Source: Ianthella basta | Lineage: Eukaryota > Porifera > Demospongiae > Verongiida > Ianthellidae | Direction of reading: 5' to 3' | NCBI GenBank assembly: GCA_964019415.1 | Contig: OZ025869.1 | Span: forward strand, 9,159,214-9,223,213 | Length of the DNA: 64,000 nt | Part shown: in pieces, positions 42,030 through 64,000 of the stretch | Layout: each line of letters opens with the position of its first letter | Numbering within the stretch: position 1 is the first letter of the stretch | The notes under the pieces: model-generated | The model's input: only the letters and a program-made list of their open reading frames with translations | What the model was told of the DNA's origin: nothing | Databases searched by the model: none | Translations under genes and position numbers: made by a program

Positions 42030-42154
42030 GTAGTGACATATAACACTTGTGCAGCACATGTACACTTTATCGCATACACATGTGTATGTGCACTGTTCGT
42101 GGGCAAGCTCAATTTTCACTGCTATTTAAGTAATTGATACCATCATACACAACA

Positions 42155-42346
<192 letters not shown>

Positions 42347-43837
42347 GGTACATGTACATGTCTGTGAACCATACCTCATCTCCTCACACAAGACACAGAG
42401 AGGATACACACTACACACACTGTAGCAACATGCATCTATTGTACATACATAATACCCAAGTACATGGAGTGTGTGTTTCAGAAAGACTTTACTATTGAAT
42501 ACACTGCCAGTACATCCCATACAATACACACTCCCCTTATATGCCTAGCAATGTGACTGAACAAATTGCTCTTGCATTTCCACTCCTCTTGTTATGCATT
42601 GTACCGCAGTGCTCCTCCCCCAGCAATTAGGAAGCCTGCAAGTGTAGCAGGTAAGGGCTAGTAGATGGCACTTTGAGAGAACCCTTTGCAGTGTGCTGTA
42701 ATCACATTAGATGACCTACACCATCAGGCTGTGGCACCCATACGTGTACAGGAAACCCATTACTGCATTGCAGAGGTAACGGAATTCCCTCCCATTTGCC
42801 TCTTACACGGGTGTTAGCGGGAGAGACAGAAAGTGCATTAGCCAGTCGTAGTAGCCACTGTTCTCCTACCCACCCAATTTCTATGGCTCTCTCACCTGGC
42901 AATATATGTACTCTACCCATGTTAATCAATTAAAGGTATAATTACTGTTCCATGTTATTTTATTATGTTATTATTTATTAGCTCTTGTACCACATAATAA
43001 GTAGCTCTTTTTTTGCTTGTTTAGACTTGTTTATAGCCAGGTTCAACAGTTCTGGATGTTTGGAAGCTTTCAGTTGCATGCCTAAAACATATACAGTTGT
43101 CATTAACTGTAGGTATTCTGAGCTTTCTATGATTACTGAGGCCACTTTAAACTGTCAGCAAAGCCAGTGGCTTAAGAGCACTCTTGTTGATGTGTTGTTT
43201 CCCATGTACTGTAAGCTACAGCAGGCGGGATATGCAATCTCTAGCCAATCATCCACGTCTATTGAAGCTTGTTTTGGTGTACTCTGTGCAATCTGAGTTT
43301 CATATCTGTCATGCGAAATATGCGGCAATGATGTACAAAATAGGATTGAGGGAGAGGGTGCGTGCTCAGATGTTCTTAAGGATGCTGTCACAGCCAACAA
43401 CTGATGGTTCATCCATCTGACTGCACTGTTGCGAAGACCCATCATCTTGCTTTTGTATCTGTTCCCACGTATCTCTGCTTTTCGTTGAGTTACAGAATGT
43501 TGTGAGGGTTCATCCTTCCCACACTGCCACACTGACTGCCTTGTCTGTGTACCAGTAAAGGTCTTCATATCAAAGGCATACATGTGTTGTCTTGGCTTCA
43601 GCTGGGACAGCTTGGAAGCTTGGCCAGCTAGCTACACTTTCGTTCTAACTTGAGCTAACCAAGCTCTCTCTGATTTAGTGTTGAGCTACTTACCACATAG
43701 TCCCAATGGAGTCATGCTGGGCTGCACATTCCATGTCAGTTTGCGCTCTGGGGTCTTATACAGGTATTATGATATGCCATCTCGTTAACTCTAGCATATG
43801 AGTATATTTCAGTTCTGTTATTTGAATCAATTGGAAA

Positions 43838-43962
43838 TGGATTGTGTGTGTGTGCATGGTGTGGTGTGTGTGTGGTGTGGAGTGTGTGTGCGTGTGTGTG
43901 TGCGTGTGTGTGCACGTGCGTGTGTGTGTGCGTATGTTTGGTGTGTACGTGCGTGTGTGTGT
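43838..43962 (+). repeat. Imperfect (TG)n repeat
   Basis: TG-rich with CG, CA and GG interruptions (TGTGTGCGTG, GTGGTGTGTG), an older, degraded microsatellite. Confidence 0.85.
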
Positions 43963-44995
43963 TAATGTGTCTAGAGGAACTTGGTGTTAATGCATGGTGT
44001 AGTAGGACTTGACATAGGTAGGTAAGTTGCAGCAAACACCATACTGTGAGTGTAACATGACTGCACCTATCGAGTCGAGGAGGAAAGAATGTAAGTGTAA
44101 TCGCAGCCAGGCCTGATGGAAGGTGCTACATCCAAAGACCTTAAGGCAACGTGTTGAAACAAAACACAACCGAGGTTGTCACTGTCCATAGACCTTTGAA
44201 ATGACTCCGCTGGGAATCGAACCCAAGGTGCCACTTTCTTTCTAGCCTATCTTGTTTCAAAGGTGTAAAGACAGTAACGACATCGATTGTGTCTTGCTTT
44301 GAAGTGATTATACCCAGAATTCTTTCCTTCTCGATCAATTCTACGCAGCAATCGTCCAGTAATCTAGCACCTACAGAGTCATATACTGGACAAGTCTTAA
44401 CACACATATATACATGGGTTGCTTTTTACACGTGGAGTCAGAAGATGTTTATATAAGTGAAATGAAAGTGTGTTTGTGAGTGGGTACATCTGTTCACTTT
44501 TGGGATTGAAGGGTTTCTACCACCTGTGGACCATAGCCGTCACTAGGACGATTGCTCAATGAGGTACACTATGAAGGGTGGGCAGTAGAACATGTGTAAT
44601 GGTGTTGAGTTTGAGTAATGTCTATTATCACAGTATTTTACAATGTTATGTGACATGCATAAAGGAAAAGGTTTCCAACCCTGCTAGGTTACGGCTTCGT
44701 GAAGCACTATATATATAACCAGCCACCCTACACATCATTATAGCCTGCAGTGGGTGTGAAGCACTAGAAGGTGACCTCTGTAGTACTGGTGGGGGACCTT
44801 GACCTTTCATGTGTGTAGTGACCTGCGCCACCGTATATGGGAGCCAGTAGATGCAGTGTTTATTGGTTGTGTAAGAGACAGTCCTCAGCTGAAGCAGTTG
44901 CATCATGCCACAATAACCTTTGAGACACCCATCTGTACTGTATTCAAAAACGTCTTCAAGGGGGAGCATAACTGAGGTTCCAAGAATTAAGGGGG

Positions 44996-45165
44996 GGGGG
45001 GGATACAGAAGTAAGGGGGGCGGGTCCAGAAGTTAAGGGGGGTATACCAGAAGTAAGGGAGGAAGGAGGGATACCAGAAGTAAGGGAGGAAGGAGGGATA
45101 CCAGAAGTAAGGGAGGAAGGAGGGATACCAGAAGTAAGGGGGAGGGATACCATAAGTGGGGGGGG
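44996..45165 (+). repeat. G-rich tandem repeat, ~31-bp period
   Basis: Units of ATACCAGAAGTAAGGGAGGA followed by AGGAGGG repeat about three times after a run of about ten Gs. The G-runs could form quadruplexes on the plus strand. Confidence 0.85.
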
Positions 45166-45539
45166 ATAATACTGTGACATATGGCTTACATCCATGGTAC
45201 TACCAATTATAAGTGATGTCCGGCAGTAGTTGCATCCTTATCTTATCTTACATTGTTGTGATAAATGGTTGCAGTAAACATCAATCAAGTCAATATTTAC
45301 TCTCGGCTCTCATCTGATTTTAACATCTTGTTGGCACACGATAGTACATTATACCTGAATAGTTTAACCCAATTGCAAATGATGCCAGGTGAAGTCATGC
45401 TAAGATGTTAGTGAGGGGACTGATGTTCACTGCTCCACATGCCAGCATGGGACACATTGACCTTGCTGAGCACAGCTGAGCATGTTGTAAGTTTCTCCAC
45501 TTTTGTTACATGTATATAAAAGAGACTTGGATTGTTTGT

Positions 45540-45835
45540 GTGTGTGCACGCACATGTACACACGCATGCACAAACATATGTACACACACATGCACAAACA
45601 TGCACACAGACATGTACACACACATGCACACACGCATGCACACACACATGCACACACGCATGCACACACACATGTACACACCCATGCACACACGCATGCA
45701 CACACGCATGTACACACGCATGTACACACACATGTAAACACACATGCACACACGCATGTACACACGCACGTACACACGCATGTACACACGCATGCACACA
45801 CACATGCACACACGCATGCACACAAACACATTTTC
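45540..45835 (+). repeat. 12-bp-type (ACACACGCATGC)n tandem repeat
   Basis: Roughly 24 imperfect units of ACACACGCATGC / ACACACATGTAC. Alternating purine-pyrimidine throughout, so Z-DNA-prone. Frames on both strands are open only because of the repeat. Confidence 0.9.
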
Positions 45836-46084
45836 GTATCCTTTCCTCATGTACCTGCATGGTTTCTCAACAGCCTTGTACTACATGCCATAGCCCTATA
45901 GCGTGTTCCTCGTGCTTAAGTATATGACCACTACACTTGCTGCCATTAGCTTATGCGATTGAAAATGTTTGTGTAGTCAGGTGGTTCAGGGGGTTATTTA
46001 TTGCCATTCTTGGAATGACCCTTGTTTATTATTGCTGTTTTGGGGGGAATCTCAGCATCCTGCTTATGTGTATTTGTATGTGTG

Positions 46085-46241
<157 letters not shown>

Positions 46242-46713
46242 ACGTGCGTGTGTAAGTTTCAATGTGTTTGTGTACATCATCTAAATGGGAGGTGCAGTGA
46301 TAAGTATGCTATGTATATCAGAGTGGACTAAGACTTGTTTCACTGTCAACAAACTTTATTTTATACACACGTTTTTAAGCTCACTGATTGCCTTTGGTGC
46401 AATTTTACACTTAACTCCTAACACACATAATTCAAGCTACTAAGCAGAATGTATTGACTGTGACGGTGATCTACAACAGTGCATGTGTGGGTGGGCACAG
46501 TGATAGAAACTGAGTTGTGAGCCCACCTACCATTGAAAGTCTGGAACAGGATGCTTAATCTGGAAGCCCATCTGCTACACTTGACCTGGAAAGCTTTACA
46601 ATGGAGCAGTATTGCTGGGAGCCATCATAAAGTTGGTGTGATAATGTTGTGGTAGAGGCCTACTGCAATGACTGGAGATTTGACTAGTCATTTGGGTGTA
46701 TTAGTGGCCATGC

Positions 46714-46715
<2 letters not shown>

Positions 46716-46811
<96 letters not shown>

Positions 46812-46827
46812 TGTGTGTGTGTGTGTG

Positions 46828-46867
<40 letters not shown>

Positions 46868-46884
46868 TGTGTGTGTGTGTGTGT

Positions 46885-46965
<81 letters not shown>

Positions 46966-46990
46966 TGTACGTGTGTGTGTGTGTGTGTGT
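46716..46990 (+). repeat. (TG)n microsatellite with TACG interruptions
   Basis: About 275 bp of TG broken by GTACGTG and GTACATG at several places (46808, 46828, 46864, 46884, 46962). The recurring interruptions suggest internal block duplication. Confidence 0.95.
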
Positions 46991-47128
46991 TGTTTGTGTG
47001 TGCATCCAGCACTGCACTATGCTTGTGTGAGCGTGCAAGAGTGGTGATGTTTGTGTGTTTGTGAACAAGTGCCTAAGTGCAAGCATGTTACACTTCAATG
47101 TCCAAATAGTACTCCTGACAGTGTCATA

Positions 47129-47796
47129 CCCCCTTTTCACACGGGCACCAAGACCCGGGTTATATCCGGGTTTTGGTATTCTCACGGGCGCGGTAACCCC
47201 GGGTTCGATCCGGGTCGAACCCGGGTTACCGACCCTGGTGCCGAGCAGGGTTTCGACCCGGGTTCGCGAGTCGATTACATCATAACCGTGTCTCGAGTGC
47301 GAAAAGATGGCCGCGGAGAAAGAGAAGCTGTGGAGCGATAGCGAGACAAGGCTGCTTCTGGAGCTGTGGAGCGAAGACCGAATTCAAAGTCAGCTGCAGG
47401 GTAACACGCGGAAAGAAAACGTTTTTAAAGAGATCGTCGAAGACTTGAAAGCACGCAGGTACAAGCGGGAGGTTCAACAATGTCGTAAAGTACGACTCCT
47501 CCTGCTCCTTAAACGCATCTTTCGTCGCTGCTTGAGCCACACCATGGACAACAGTCCGAAACAAATAAAAACACGATCATCACCGTAGCCGCCATCTTTA
47601 TTCACACTAGTGCACGTAGTTGCGTGTTATTTGTTTACATAATTGACCTGTAGGATTACATCATTAACCACAGGAATGTTGCTGCCCGTGTGAACGTTAC
47701 CGGGTCGAATCGGGTTAGAACCCAGGTCGACCCGGGTTCGAACCCAGGTCGACCCGGGTTCGAACCCGGGTCACGGTGCCCCGTGTGAAAAGGGGG
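47129..47796 (+). mobile_element. PIF/Harbinger-type non-autonomous element with Myb/SANT fragment
   Basis: The termini CCCCCTTTTCACACGGG and CCGTGTGAAAAGGGGG are inverted repeats. ATA lies on both sides (47126-47128 and 47797-47799), a 3-bp duplication typical of PIF/Harbinger. Subterminal regions are full of ACCCGGGTT repeats. The plus strand from 47307 reads MAAEKEKLWSDSETRLLLEL and QCRKVRLL, a Myb/SANT-like trihelix start as in Harbinger accessory proteins, but it diverges after QCRK, suggesting a frameshift. No DDE transposase is present. Confidence 0.8.
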
Positions 47797-48161
47797 ATAG
47801 TGTACTCGGTGAAACTCCTATCACCTGTACTTTCACACATTTTTATACATTACATTAAGTACATGTAAGTATGTATGTGTGTGGCTACTAGTATACCTTA
47901 TGGACTTGCTTTGTTGCACATGTACATTGCACACACAGTGTGTGCATACTGTACATATGTCCTTGACTTCATTACCACGAATACACCATGCATGTCTGCT
48001 CCATTATCCATAATGTCTGCGGCTGGGATGATGCGTCTGACTGTGTATGTTTTGCTAGACTCTACACCTTAGTCTACTTTCACTACACAAGGTCATAATG
48101 TGATTATGAGTGTTTGCCTCTTCACGGTGTTTTCATTGCAGCTGTATAGGTGCTAGTCAGT

Positions 48162-57534
<9,373 letters not shown>

Positions 57535-59769
57535 GCATTACCAGCTGTGGTTACCTGTTCATGATAAACAAGACTGTTTGTTCAAAGTGTATCTGTTGTC
57601 TGTATTGTGTCAATACATGCTATTTGCACATACACAATTTAAAGCATATGACTCTAACAGTCGGCCTATGCTACTGTAAATTACTGTATGCCTTTACCAT
57701 AGGGTACACTACATTGCTCATTGCTGTATATTGTGTGTGTGTGTGTGTGCCCTCTTTTGCCATCACATTACTTCTTAAGATTGTATTAGATCATACACAT
57801 TGTGTGAGATGTTTCTTTTGTATGTGAGTTACAGTGATGTAGTCTGTATAAATTTCTATCTATGTTCAATTCCCTAGCAACTACACGTGTTTTACACTCT
57901 GGAAACTTAACAAATTCACTTCATTGTTTATTGTATTGGCTGTGGCACTTTTGTGATGCTGTCTCGCTAGCTCTTTACCATGCATGTGCATGTGTGGAAT
58001 TTGGTATGTTACTGACTGGTATTGGTACTTATGTTTGATTGAGTACATGTTATCATAGGTGTGTGCTATGATGTGCATATTAGGCGCACTGCACTTTACA
58101 GCAATTGATGCAGCCACATACATAATAACATTGAAAGTAGAGGTACGTATCTACTGTTTATGATGGAGTCATCTAGCTACTGCCTTTGATATAGCGCTAA
58201 ATGCCTCTACTATCTGTGATGTATGGGACCTGGGTATTTTGTATCCTTGTTAGTAAATCTACTGTCCATGATTGATGTGAGGGCATGTGCTGTCTATGAT
58301 AGTAGCAGCATCTACTTTTGTCAGTGCCGTGTGGCATGCATATTGCATAGGGCCAGCTAGTTGGTCAACATGCTAGCTTCCTTTTCTTAGACACAACTTT
58401 CCTGGAATCACATGTAAAGTATTGCATGTATTCAAGGTATCTTGGTATGCACTAGTCGATTGATGAGTCAATCCCACTTCTGCAGAGATAGGTGCTGTAT
58501 CTATATCATAGATGGTGCTGGCGCCCAGACAGCCGTGGTAGCAGCTAGATGATACATAATGGAAGTGTTCCCATCCACACCCAGAGCCAGGCATGGCATG
58601 ACTTGGCCATGTTGTGGCATGGCTTCATTGTTGCTATCTTCCTGTTTGAAGTATAATATGCTACTGATATAGTAAAGTCTGTTTATGCGTTAGGCAGTTC
58701 TAGAATATACGTTTATGTACATAGCTAGCTGGTGTACATTTGCCTGGCATGATTCCATGAATGAAGGTGTTCCTTACACAGTATGTGTAGGTTCTAACTT
58801 TACAGCATGCTTTGCTACCTCAAGCTTCAACGTGTATTTGCCCCTTGGTAAAAGCATTGGTAAATGCATCAGCCATAATGATCAGTTGTGCTTGGCTTTG
58901 AACGTGTAGCCTTTTCTGTTCTAAAGCAGCATGTGGCTGTGTCAGATCATGCAAATGCATCTGATAGTCAGAGGTGCTTTGAAGCAAAGAGATCACATTC
59001 ACTTGTGGTACCGGTTGCTCAATGTTCCCAGGGGATGCCAAAATCCCTAGTCAGTTTCACTTGCTGGTTTCCAGATTCCCTATTTGACAGGGCATGGATG
59101 CAAGTATTGGGCCTAATCTGTGTGAATGTGGAGTAGAGCTCAAGGTATTAACAATTATTAATTATTATCAATTAAGGTATTATTAAGGTATTTGCAGGTA
59201 TTAGATATAACCTACAGTATGTTCCATGACAACCCACTGAATGACATGTTTATTTGCCGTTGCTAGGTGGTTGCCATGTTTATTGAGTGCCTACATAACT
59301 GGCACTTGTGCATGCTGGCTATATCCAAGTGGATGGGGACAGCGTGCTTATCTTATTCGATGGAAAGTATATCTGATGTAAGAGTACCATTCATTCACAC
59401 GCACAAGCTACATTATATTATAGTACAGGTAGAATCAAATGGACATAAAACGAAATTCAACAAGGAGGTAGTTTCTGAAGCAAGCTATTAATGAGCATAT
59501 ATAGTCTTCTTTATAGGTGTATAAGTCAGATCTGCTTAAAAGGACTGCCAGAAGTATGGGCAATGGGGGAGGCTGTGGAGTAGCAGGTTCATGGTATTTG
59601 AAGCACAACTTTTGTCCTTTCTTGCTCATAATGAAATCTCAACACTGAACAGTTGGTTTATTCAACCATTAGTTGCAGGGTGCAAGGTTCTCCTTGTCTG
59701 TCAGCAGAGATGGATCAAGCAGAGAAGTCAGCAAACAAAGACAGATCTGCTGTGCATGATTGTTCTACA

Positions 59770-60200
59770 TGATTCACTACTGTCCCCCCACCATCCCTCT
59801 GTCCTTTTCCTGTCCCGCAACAGTACCTCCCACCTGTCCCCATCTTCCCGCCCACCTGTCACCTATCCCCCACAGTCCCCCCCACCTGTCCCCTGTCCCC
59901 CTGACCCGCGTCATTTCCACCTGTCCCCTGTGCCCCCACCTGTCCTCCCATCCCACGCACCAACCTATCCCGCATCTCTGCACTCACCTGTCCCCTCTGT
60001 CCCCCTGTCTTCCACTGTCTGCTCACTAGTCCCCCGTCCCCCTGATCCCTGTCATTCCCACCTGTCCTCCCCACCTGTCCCCGTCTCATGCACCAACTTA
60101 TCCCCCATCTCTGCATCCACCTGTCTCCCACCTGTTCCCCTGACCCCTGTGTCCCCCCCGTCTTCCACTATCCGTTCATCAGTCCCCCCACCTATCTCCC
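59770..60200 (+). repeat. C/T-rich tandem repeat (CCACCTGTCCC type)
   Basis: Irregular units of CCCACCTGTCCCC / CCCCTGTCCC repeat for about 430 bp. A similar tract is at 61500-62000, so the motif spread locally. Confidence 0.85.
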
Positions 60201-60502
60201 TGCTTGTATACATATGTATGCATCTGCATGTATGTTTGGATTTTCAATTAATACGTATTATGCTTGTATAAGTAACGTGCATGTATCTGCATGATTGCAT
60301 CTACTTGAAATAGGGCGAACAGCTAAATCAGAGGTACAGCAGTGTACCGCTACTCACCAAGCTTCAGTCCCACGAGGGAATGCATCAAAATTGTGAGATT
60401 GTGATTGCTGCCAGCAGTTGTGTGACCATCTGCCAACAACCTATATACCGTATAAGAGATATAATTGACATGATGCTGTAGAGGTTGCTGCGTGGTGTAT
60501 TG

Positions 60503-60682
60503 TTGCTAGAAGGGGGGAATTACTGGAGCAGATCGCAGCAGGAAACATTAATTCAATAGAACAGGATGTTTTGATCTGAAGATCTTCCACTACTGATGAA
60601 GATCTTCGGATCGAAACATCTTGTTCTATTGAATTAATGTTTCCTGCTGCGATCTGCTCCAGTAATTCCCCCCTTCTAGCAA
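60503..60682. repeat. 85-bp-arm hairpin, nearly perfect
   Basis: The left arm (60503-60586, TTGCTAGAAGGGGGGAATTA...) is inverted at 60598-60682 (...TAATTCCCCCCTTCTAGCAA) with only one or two mismatches and an 11-base loop. The near-identity of the arms implies a recent origin or active gene conversion. Confidence 0.92.
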
Positions 60683-61499
60683 TATAATTGACATGTACCT
60701 CCTATTAAATTCTCTGTATTGTCCTGACACAGAACAGTTGGTGCATGGCTTGTCTGTGGTTCCATCATGCTAGTGTGCTTATACTTGTGTGCATGCATGT
60801 GTCAGTGTGTCTTAAGTGTACGCTAATCTCTCAGTGCAGCCCCTTCCTCATGGAAAGGTCAGGTGACCTTGTACCTACATACATACCCTGAGTCATCTAT
60901 GTTACATTGAACTTTCTCTGTATACAAAAAGGAAACATAATACATTCAACATTACATGTACTGTAATGCGTCATGGAAGATGTACAGTACAATGTGTACT
61001 TTGGCCATGTACGTTTTGTTAATCAAGCTGTTATCATTATGCATACATGTTATATTTTATGACATATGTATGTGTACAGTACAAGTAAAATAAAATTACA
61101 AATAAAACATACTAATGGTTTAGCTATTACAGTGTATAGTACATAGAAGGTACAGAGCAATCAACAGTAGCAGTAAAATATGAAAACATCCCTTACAAGG
61201 GTTAAATGGTCTTACCAGTTCCAACAAACTGAATGTAACAGTTTCCCCTTGGTTGTCTGTTTCTACATATGTGGTAAGTGCCAGGGCACAGTGCAGTGTT
61301 GTACATGATACGCTGCAGAGAAGACAAGGTCTGGGGTAAGTGAGGGTGTTGGTATGGTGACGATGTTGAGGTAGCTATCATGAGAAAGTGGAGTACAAAG
61401 GTTTAGGGTGCAGCCTGTGATGAGGGGACGGTGTGAGGTGTGGGTGTAGCATGAAGTGCGGGTGAGGTCTGAGGTGTGGGTGTGGCATCAAAGGAGAAT

Positions 61500-62000
61500 G
61501 CAGCTTGGGGCAAGCCCCTACCTATTCCTATCACCTGCTCCCCTCACTTGTCCCCTGCCCGACCCTTTCTGTTGTCCCTCCCACCTGTCCCCCAAGCTTT
61601 ACTACTCACTTGTTCCCCCCATCCATCCCACCCATCTGTCCCCTGTCCCCTCAGTCACCCATCACCCCCGTCTCCCCACCTTCTCTCGTCCCCCATCTGC
61701 CCTATCCCACCCACCTGTCCCCCCCACCCGTTGCCCTCATTGGTACCCTATTCTCTGCCCCCCCCCATAACCTGTACCAACCACCTATCCTGTCTGTACA
61801 TGCCCATTCCCCAGTCCCCTTGTCTCCCCACCTATCCCCCAGTCCCTCCACCCACCTGTCTCACCCAGTCCCACCTGCCCAGCTGTCCTACCCACCTGTC
61901 CCCCATCCCCTCACCTGTTTCACCCCCCCCCCCTCCGTTCCACTCACCTGTTCCACCCACCCACCCCCGTTCTACTCACCTGTGCCCCACCTGCTCCCAC
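61500..62000 (+). repeat. C/T-rich tandem repeat (second block)
   Basis: Units of CCCACCTGTCCCCC with variants for about 500 bp. It is related to 59770-60200. Confidence 0.85.
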
Positions 62001-62109
62001 ATTAGTCATGTGGCATAGGCTGCATGCATTACATTTTTGTCACGAAGCTCTCCATGCATCCTCCCACTTTGCTGTGCAGCTGACAACCTTTCCTGAAGTG
62101 ACGGGCATC

Positions 62110-62385
62110 TGGGTGTGGCATCAAATGATGATGTAGCAGGAGATGAGGGCCTGGAGTGGAATAGGTTTGGCATGTGAAAAGGGTGTGGTATGAGAAGAGG
62201 GTGTGGCATGAGATGGGGTGTGAAGTGTGGGCGTCAGGAGAGGTGTGGGTGTGGCATGAGGTGAGGGTGTGAAGTGCAGTGTGGGTGTGGCATGAGGTGA
62301 GAGCGTGAAGTGCAGTGTGGGCGTGGCATGAGGTGAGGGTGTGAAGTGCAGTGTGGGTGTGGCATGAGGTAAGGGTTTCACAGGT
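62110..62385 (+). repeat. ~38-bp G/T-rich tandem repeat
   Basis: The unit GTGTGGCATGAGGTGAGGGT then GTGAAGTGCAGTGTGGGT repeats about five times, clearest at 62240-62375. A degenerate variant (GTGTGGCATG-AGA) extends to the left. Confidence 0.88.
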
Positions 62386-62537
62386 ATCTTGTTGCAGAAA
62401 AATATGCTATTGTGTATTACATTTACACTCAAAAACTGAAATACATATAGTACGGAGATTGCACAACCATAGGGAGTTCAGCATTGGCAGGTGGTCCTAT
62501 ATATCTCATGCAGACCTGACAAGTGATCCCATATTAC

Positions 62538-62818
62538 ACAAGTGTATAAAGATTCCTTTAGAATCAAAAAAGGGATTTAGGAATGGCCAGCAGAAAAAGC
62601 ATAGAAACAAGCAACAGTAACTCAACATCATGATGAACCACATTGCCATGAAGTTGGCTCTGCATTCCTAATTTCCTTGTACAGCTACATGGGCCCAAAT
62701 GTCTAGCTAGCCAGTCCCAAGTAGCTACAAGGAAATTAGGAATGCATAGAGAACTTTACAGCAATGTGGTTCGTCACGGTGTTGAGTTACTGTTGCTTGT
62801 TTCTATGCTTTTTCTGAC
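62538..62818. repeat. Foldback MITE family B, copy 2, right end truncated
   Basis: It matches 33523-33850: AAAGGGATTTAGGAATGGCC, TTCCTAATTTCCTTGTACAG and the inverse blocks. The copy stops after TTTCTATGCTTTTTCTG, where copy 1 continues with CCAGCCATTCC, so about 35 bp of the right end is lost. Confidence 0.82.
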
Positions 62819-63384
62819 TGATACTTCACACCCCATCTCATGCCACACTCTCTCCTTATGCCACACCCTCCTCTCATACAATGTGTCCAGTCTGATGAAG
62901 GTGATATGGCCAATGCTTTTTAGTGAAAGACTCTCCCGTGTAACAACATCAAATTTCGGTTGCCAATCTTGTTGCCAGCTGTTGGAGATTGCTTCTAATA
63001 GATACAAGACTTTTAAATTGGCTGTACATAGAATCGAGGAAGCTTTTTCAAGTTCGGGGCATTTTCCAGCATCATATCTAACTTCGGCATTTACCATCAA
63101 TGTGCTGTTGCCTCCGGATGATGAGCGCTCCACATATCTGCCTGGTTCACAATAAAAGACACTCAGCAAAACGTCTCTGGCACGCGGTAAGAGTCTATCC
63201 TATTTGACTTTCACGTGATACCATGTGACTGTTGCGCAAGAAATGGCAATTCTGCGATTTGATTGACCACCAGGAAGATTCGCTGGTGACGCCAAGGATT
63301 TTGCAGATAGTCCCCAGACCCACCTCGCCTAAATGAAAATGGCGGGCGGAAGTGGGGCTGGGTACAAGACTAGCCCGCTCAAGG

Positions 63385-63720
63385 GCTGTACTTATCGGAT
63401 TGCCACCGGCACTCAGATCCTAGTCCTTGATCTAGGTACGTAAGTCCTTGTACACGACTGACTTGGGTCCGTAGGTGCCCTGTGTCGTGCGCCAGGAGCA
63501 CGCAAATATTCGGTGGGAAGGAGAACAAGAATAATATGAAAAGACAAAATGGGGTAAGAGCAGCCTATGACGCTTTTCTCTTATGTGCACTCCAGGTTGC
63601 CTTTGGGTTGCCATCGTCAAGACATTAAAAGACACTTACCCATGACCATTAATTGTTCTTTGCCACTGCCATTTGGCTACTTTCACTGAAGCGCCATTAA
63701 GATAGGGACGCCATTTTGAA
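63385..63720 (+). repeat. Dispersed repeat, copy 2 (partner 34015-34335)
   Basis: Matches include GGTGGGAAGGAGAA, ATATGAAAAGACAAA, CATTAATTGTTCTT and CCATTAAGATAGG. As at 34015, a MITE family B copy lies a few hundred bases upstream, so the two may travel together. Confidence 0.7.
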
Positions 63721-64000
63721 CCGGGCATCATGTTTGTCCCAATAACTTGTGAAAGGATTCCACGGTTAGCAACCGACACTCACTTAAGCATCACTGCTGA
63801 ACATGTGTACCAAGAATCGAGAGTAATGAAAGCGTTATGGCCGAGATTGACAGTCCTATTATAGATGGTGTCTAAAAGTGATGACGCACTTTATATAATT
63901 ATATCAGCCTCTGCATGGCCACAGATATTGTTGGTCAGCTATAGCCCGCAATGTATTGTACTTCCTCAAGTAGTTTGGCTATTATATATATGTGGCAGGC

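Larger units (their letters stand above)
57535..64000. other. Region downstream of gene B, no gene seen
   Basis: It holds a perfect-stem hairpin (60503-60682), pyrimidine-rich and purine-rich tandem repeats (59770-60200, 61500-62000, 62100-62385), MITE family B copy 2 and a dispersed repeat copy. Overlapping open frames at 62742-63169 on both strands carry no recognised domain. No AATAAA was spotted near the gene B stop. Confidence 0.6.

Noticed and set aside
43155..43583. A 142-codon minus-strand frame
   Set aside because: No domain was recognised, no splice context, and a weak coding look. Not listed as a gene.
44141..44407. A minus-strand tRNA-like T-arm (GGGTTCGATTCCCAGC) near 44210 and a short open frame
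   Set aside because: The B-box-like motif is there, but I see no acceptor-stem partner, D-arm or anticodon stem at the right distance, so no tRNA is supported. It may be a SINE remnant.
45408..45901. Overlapping 110-150 codon frames on both strands
   Set aside because: They arise from the ACACACGCATGC tandem repeat; composition is purely repeat-driven.
59591..60271. A 226-codon Pro/Ser-rich frame
   Set aside because: It is generated by the CCACCTGTCCC tandem repeat; no conserved domain and no exon signals.
62742..63169. Overlapping open frames on both strands downstream of MITE B copy 2
   Set aside because: The plus frame starts inside the MITE, neither frame matches a family I know, and the pattern fits chance plus repeat sequence.

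Overview
The window is nuclear DNA from an intron-rich invertebrate animal. It holds GT/AG introns with conserved phases, metazoan domain families, very long (CA)n/(TG)n microsatellites and many foldback/MITE elements. A sponge or another early-branching marine animal fits the domain repertoire and repeat style, but that is inference and no single marker proves it. There are no bacterial operons, CRISPR arrays or rRNA genes, and I found no convincing tRNA.

Gene A (about 254-37423, + strand, 5' end outside the window) is the main gene. I could chain 21 exons with compatible splice phases into about 1,510 codons ending at a TAA at 37421-37423. In order they encode three short linker exons, two SPRY domains, a fourth linker, a third SPRY domain, a short conserved segment, about three to four ankyrin repeats, six transmembrane segments with a pore loop in TRP-channel style (closest by eye to the TRPV/TRPA group), a cysteine-rich post-S6 segment and a C-terminal coiled coil. 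A SPRY-SPRY-SPRY-ANK-TRP order is not one I know from described TRP subfamilies. The front half grew by tandem duplication of symmetric phase 1-1 exons, and part of the C-terminal tail was duplicated together with its intron.

Gene B (48162-57534, + strand) appears complete in its coding part: nine exons and 913 residues. It has a proline-rich N-terminus, a CABIT domain, a tyrosine-motif and proline-rich middle, and a C-terminal SAM domain. It resembles the GAREM adaptor family of receptor tyrosine kinase/MAPK signalling. One 3' splice site abuts a pure CA microsatellite.

Mobile DNA fills much of the rest. At 363-3934 there is an ISL2EU-type DNA transposon with a perfect 21-bp terminal inverted repeat, a YqaJ-nuclease gene and a convergent THAP/DDE transposase gene, both broken. 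Others are a non-LTR reverse transcriptase relic (14800-15900, minus), a PIF/Harbinger-type element with a Myb/SANT fragment (47129-47796), a pogo-like MITE (51317-51487), an element with a helix-turn-helix fragment nested in a long inverted repeat (18831-20303), a roughly 480-bp inverted repeat pair (20380-20895 / 25400-25862), and at least two foldback MITE families. A 57-bp minisatellite lies at 34575-35140.

Regions 37424-47128 and 57535-64000 show no gene I can support. They hold microsatellites, tandem repeats and dispersed repeat copies. Exon boundaries were read by eye from splice sites, phase and domain continuity, so transcript evidence would be the deciding check.
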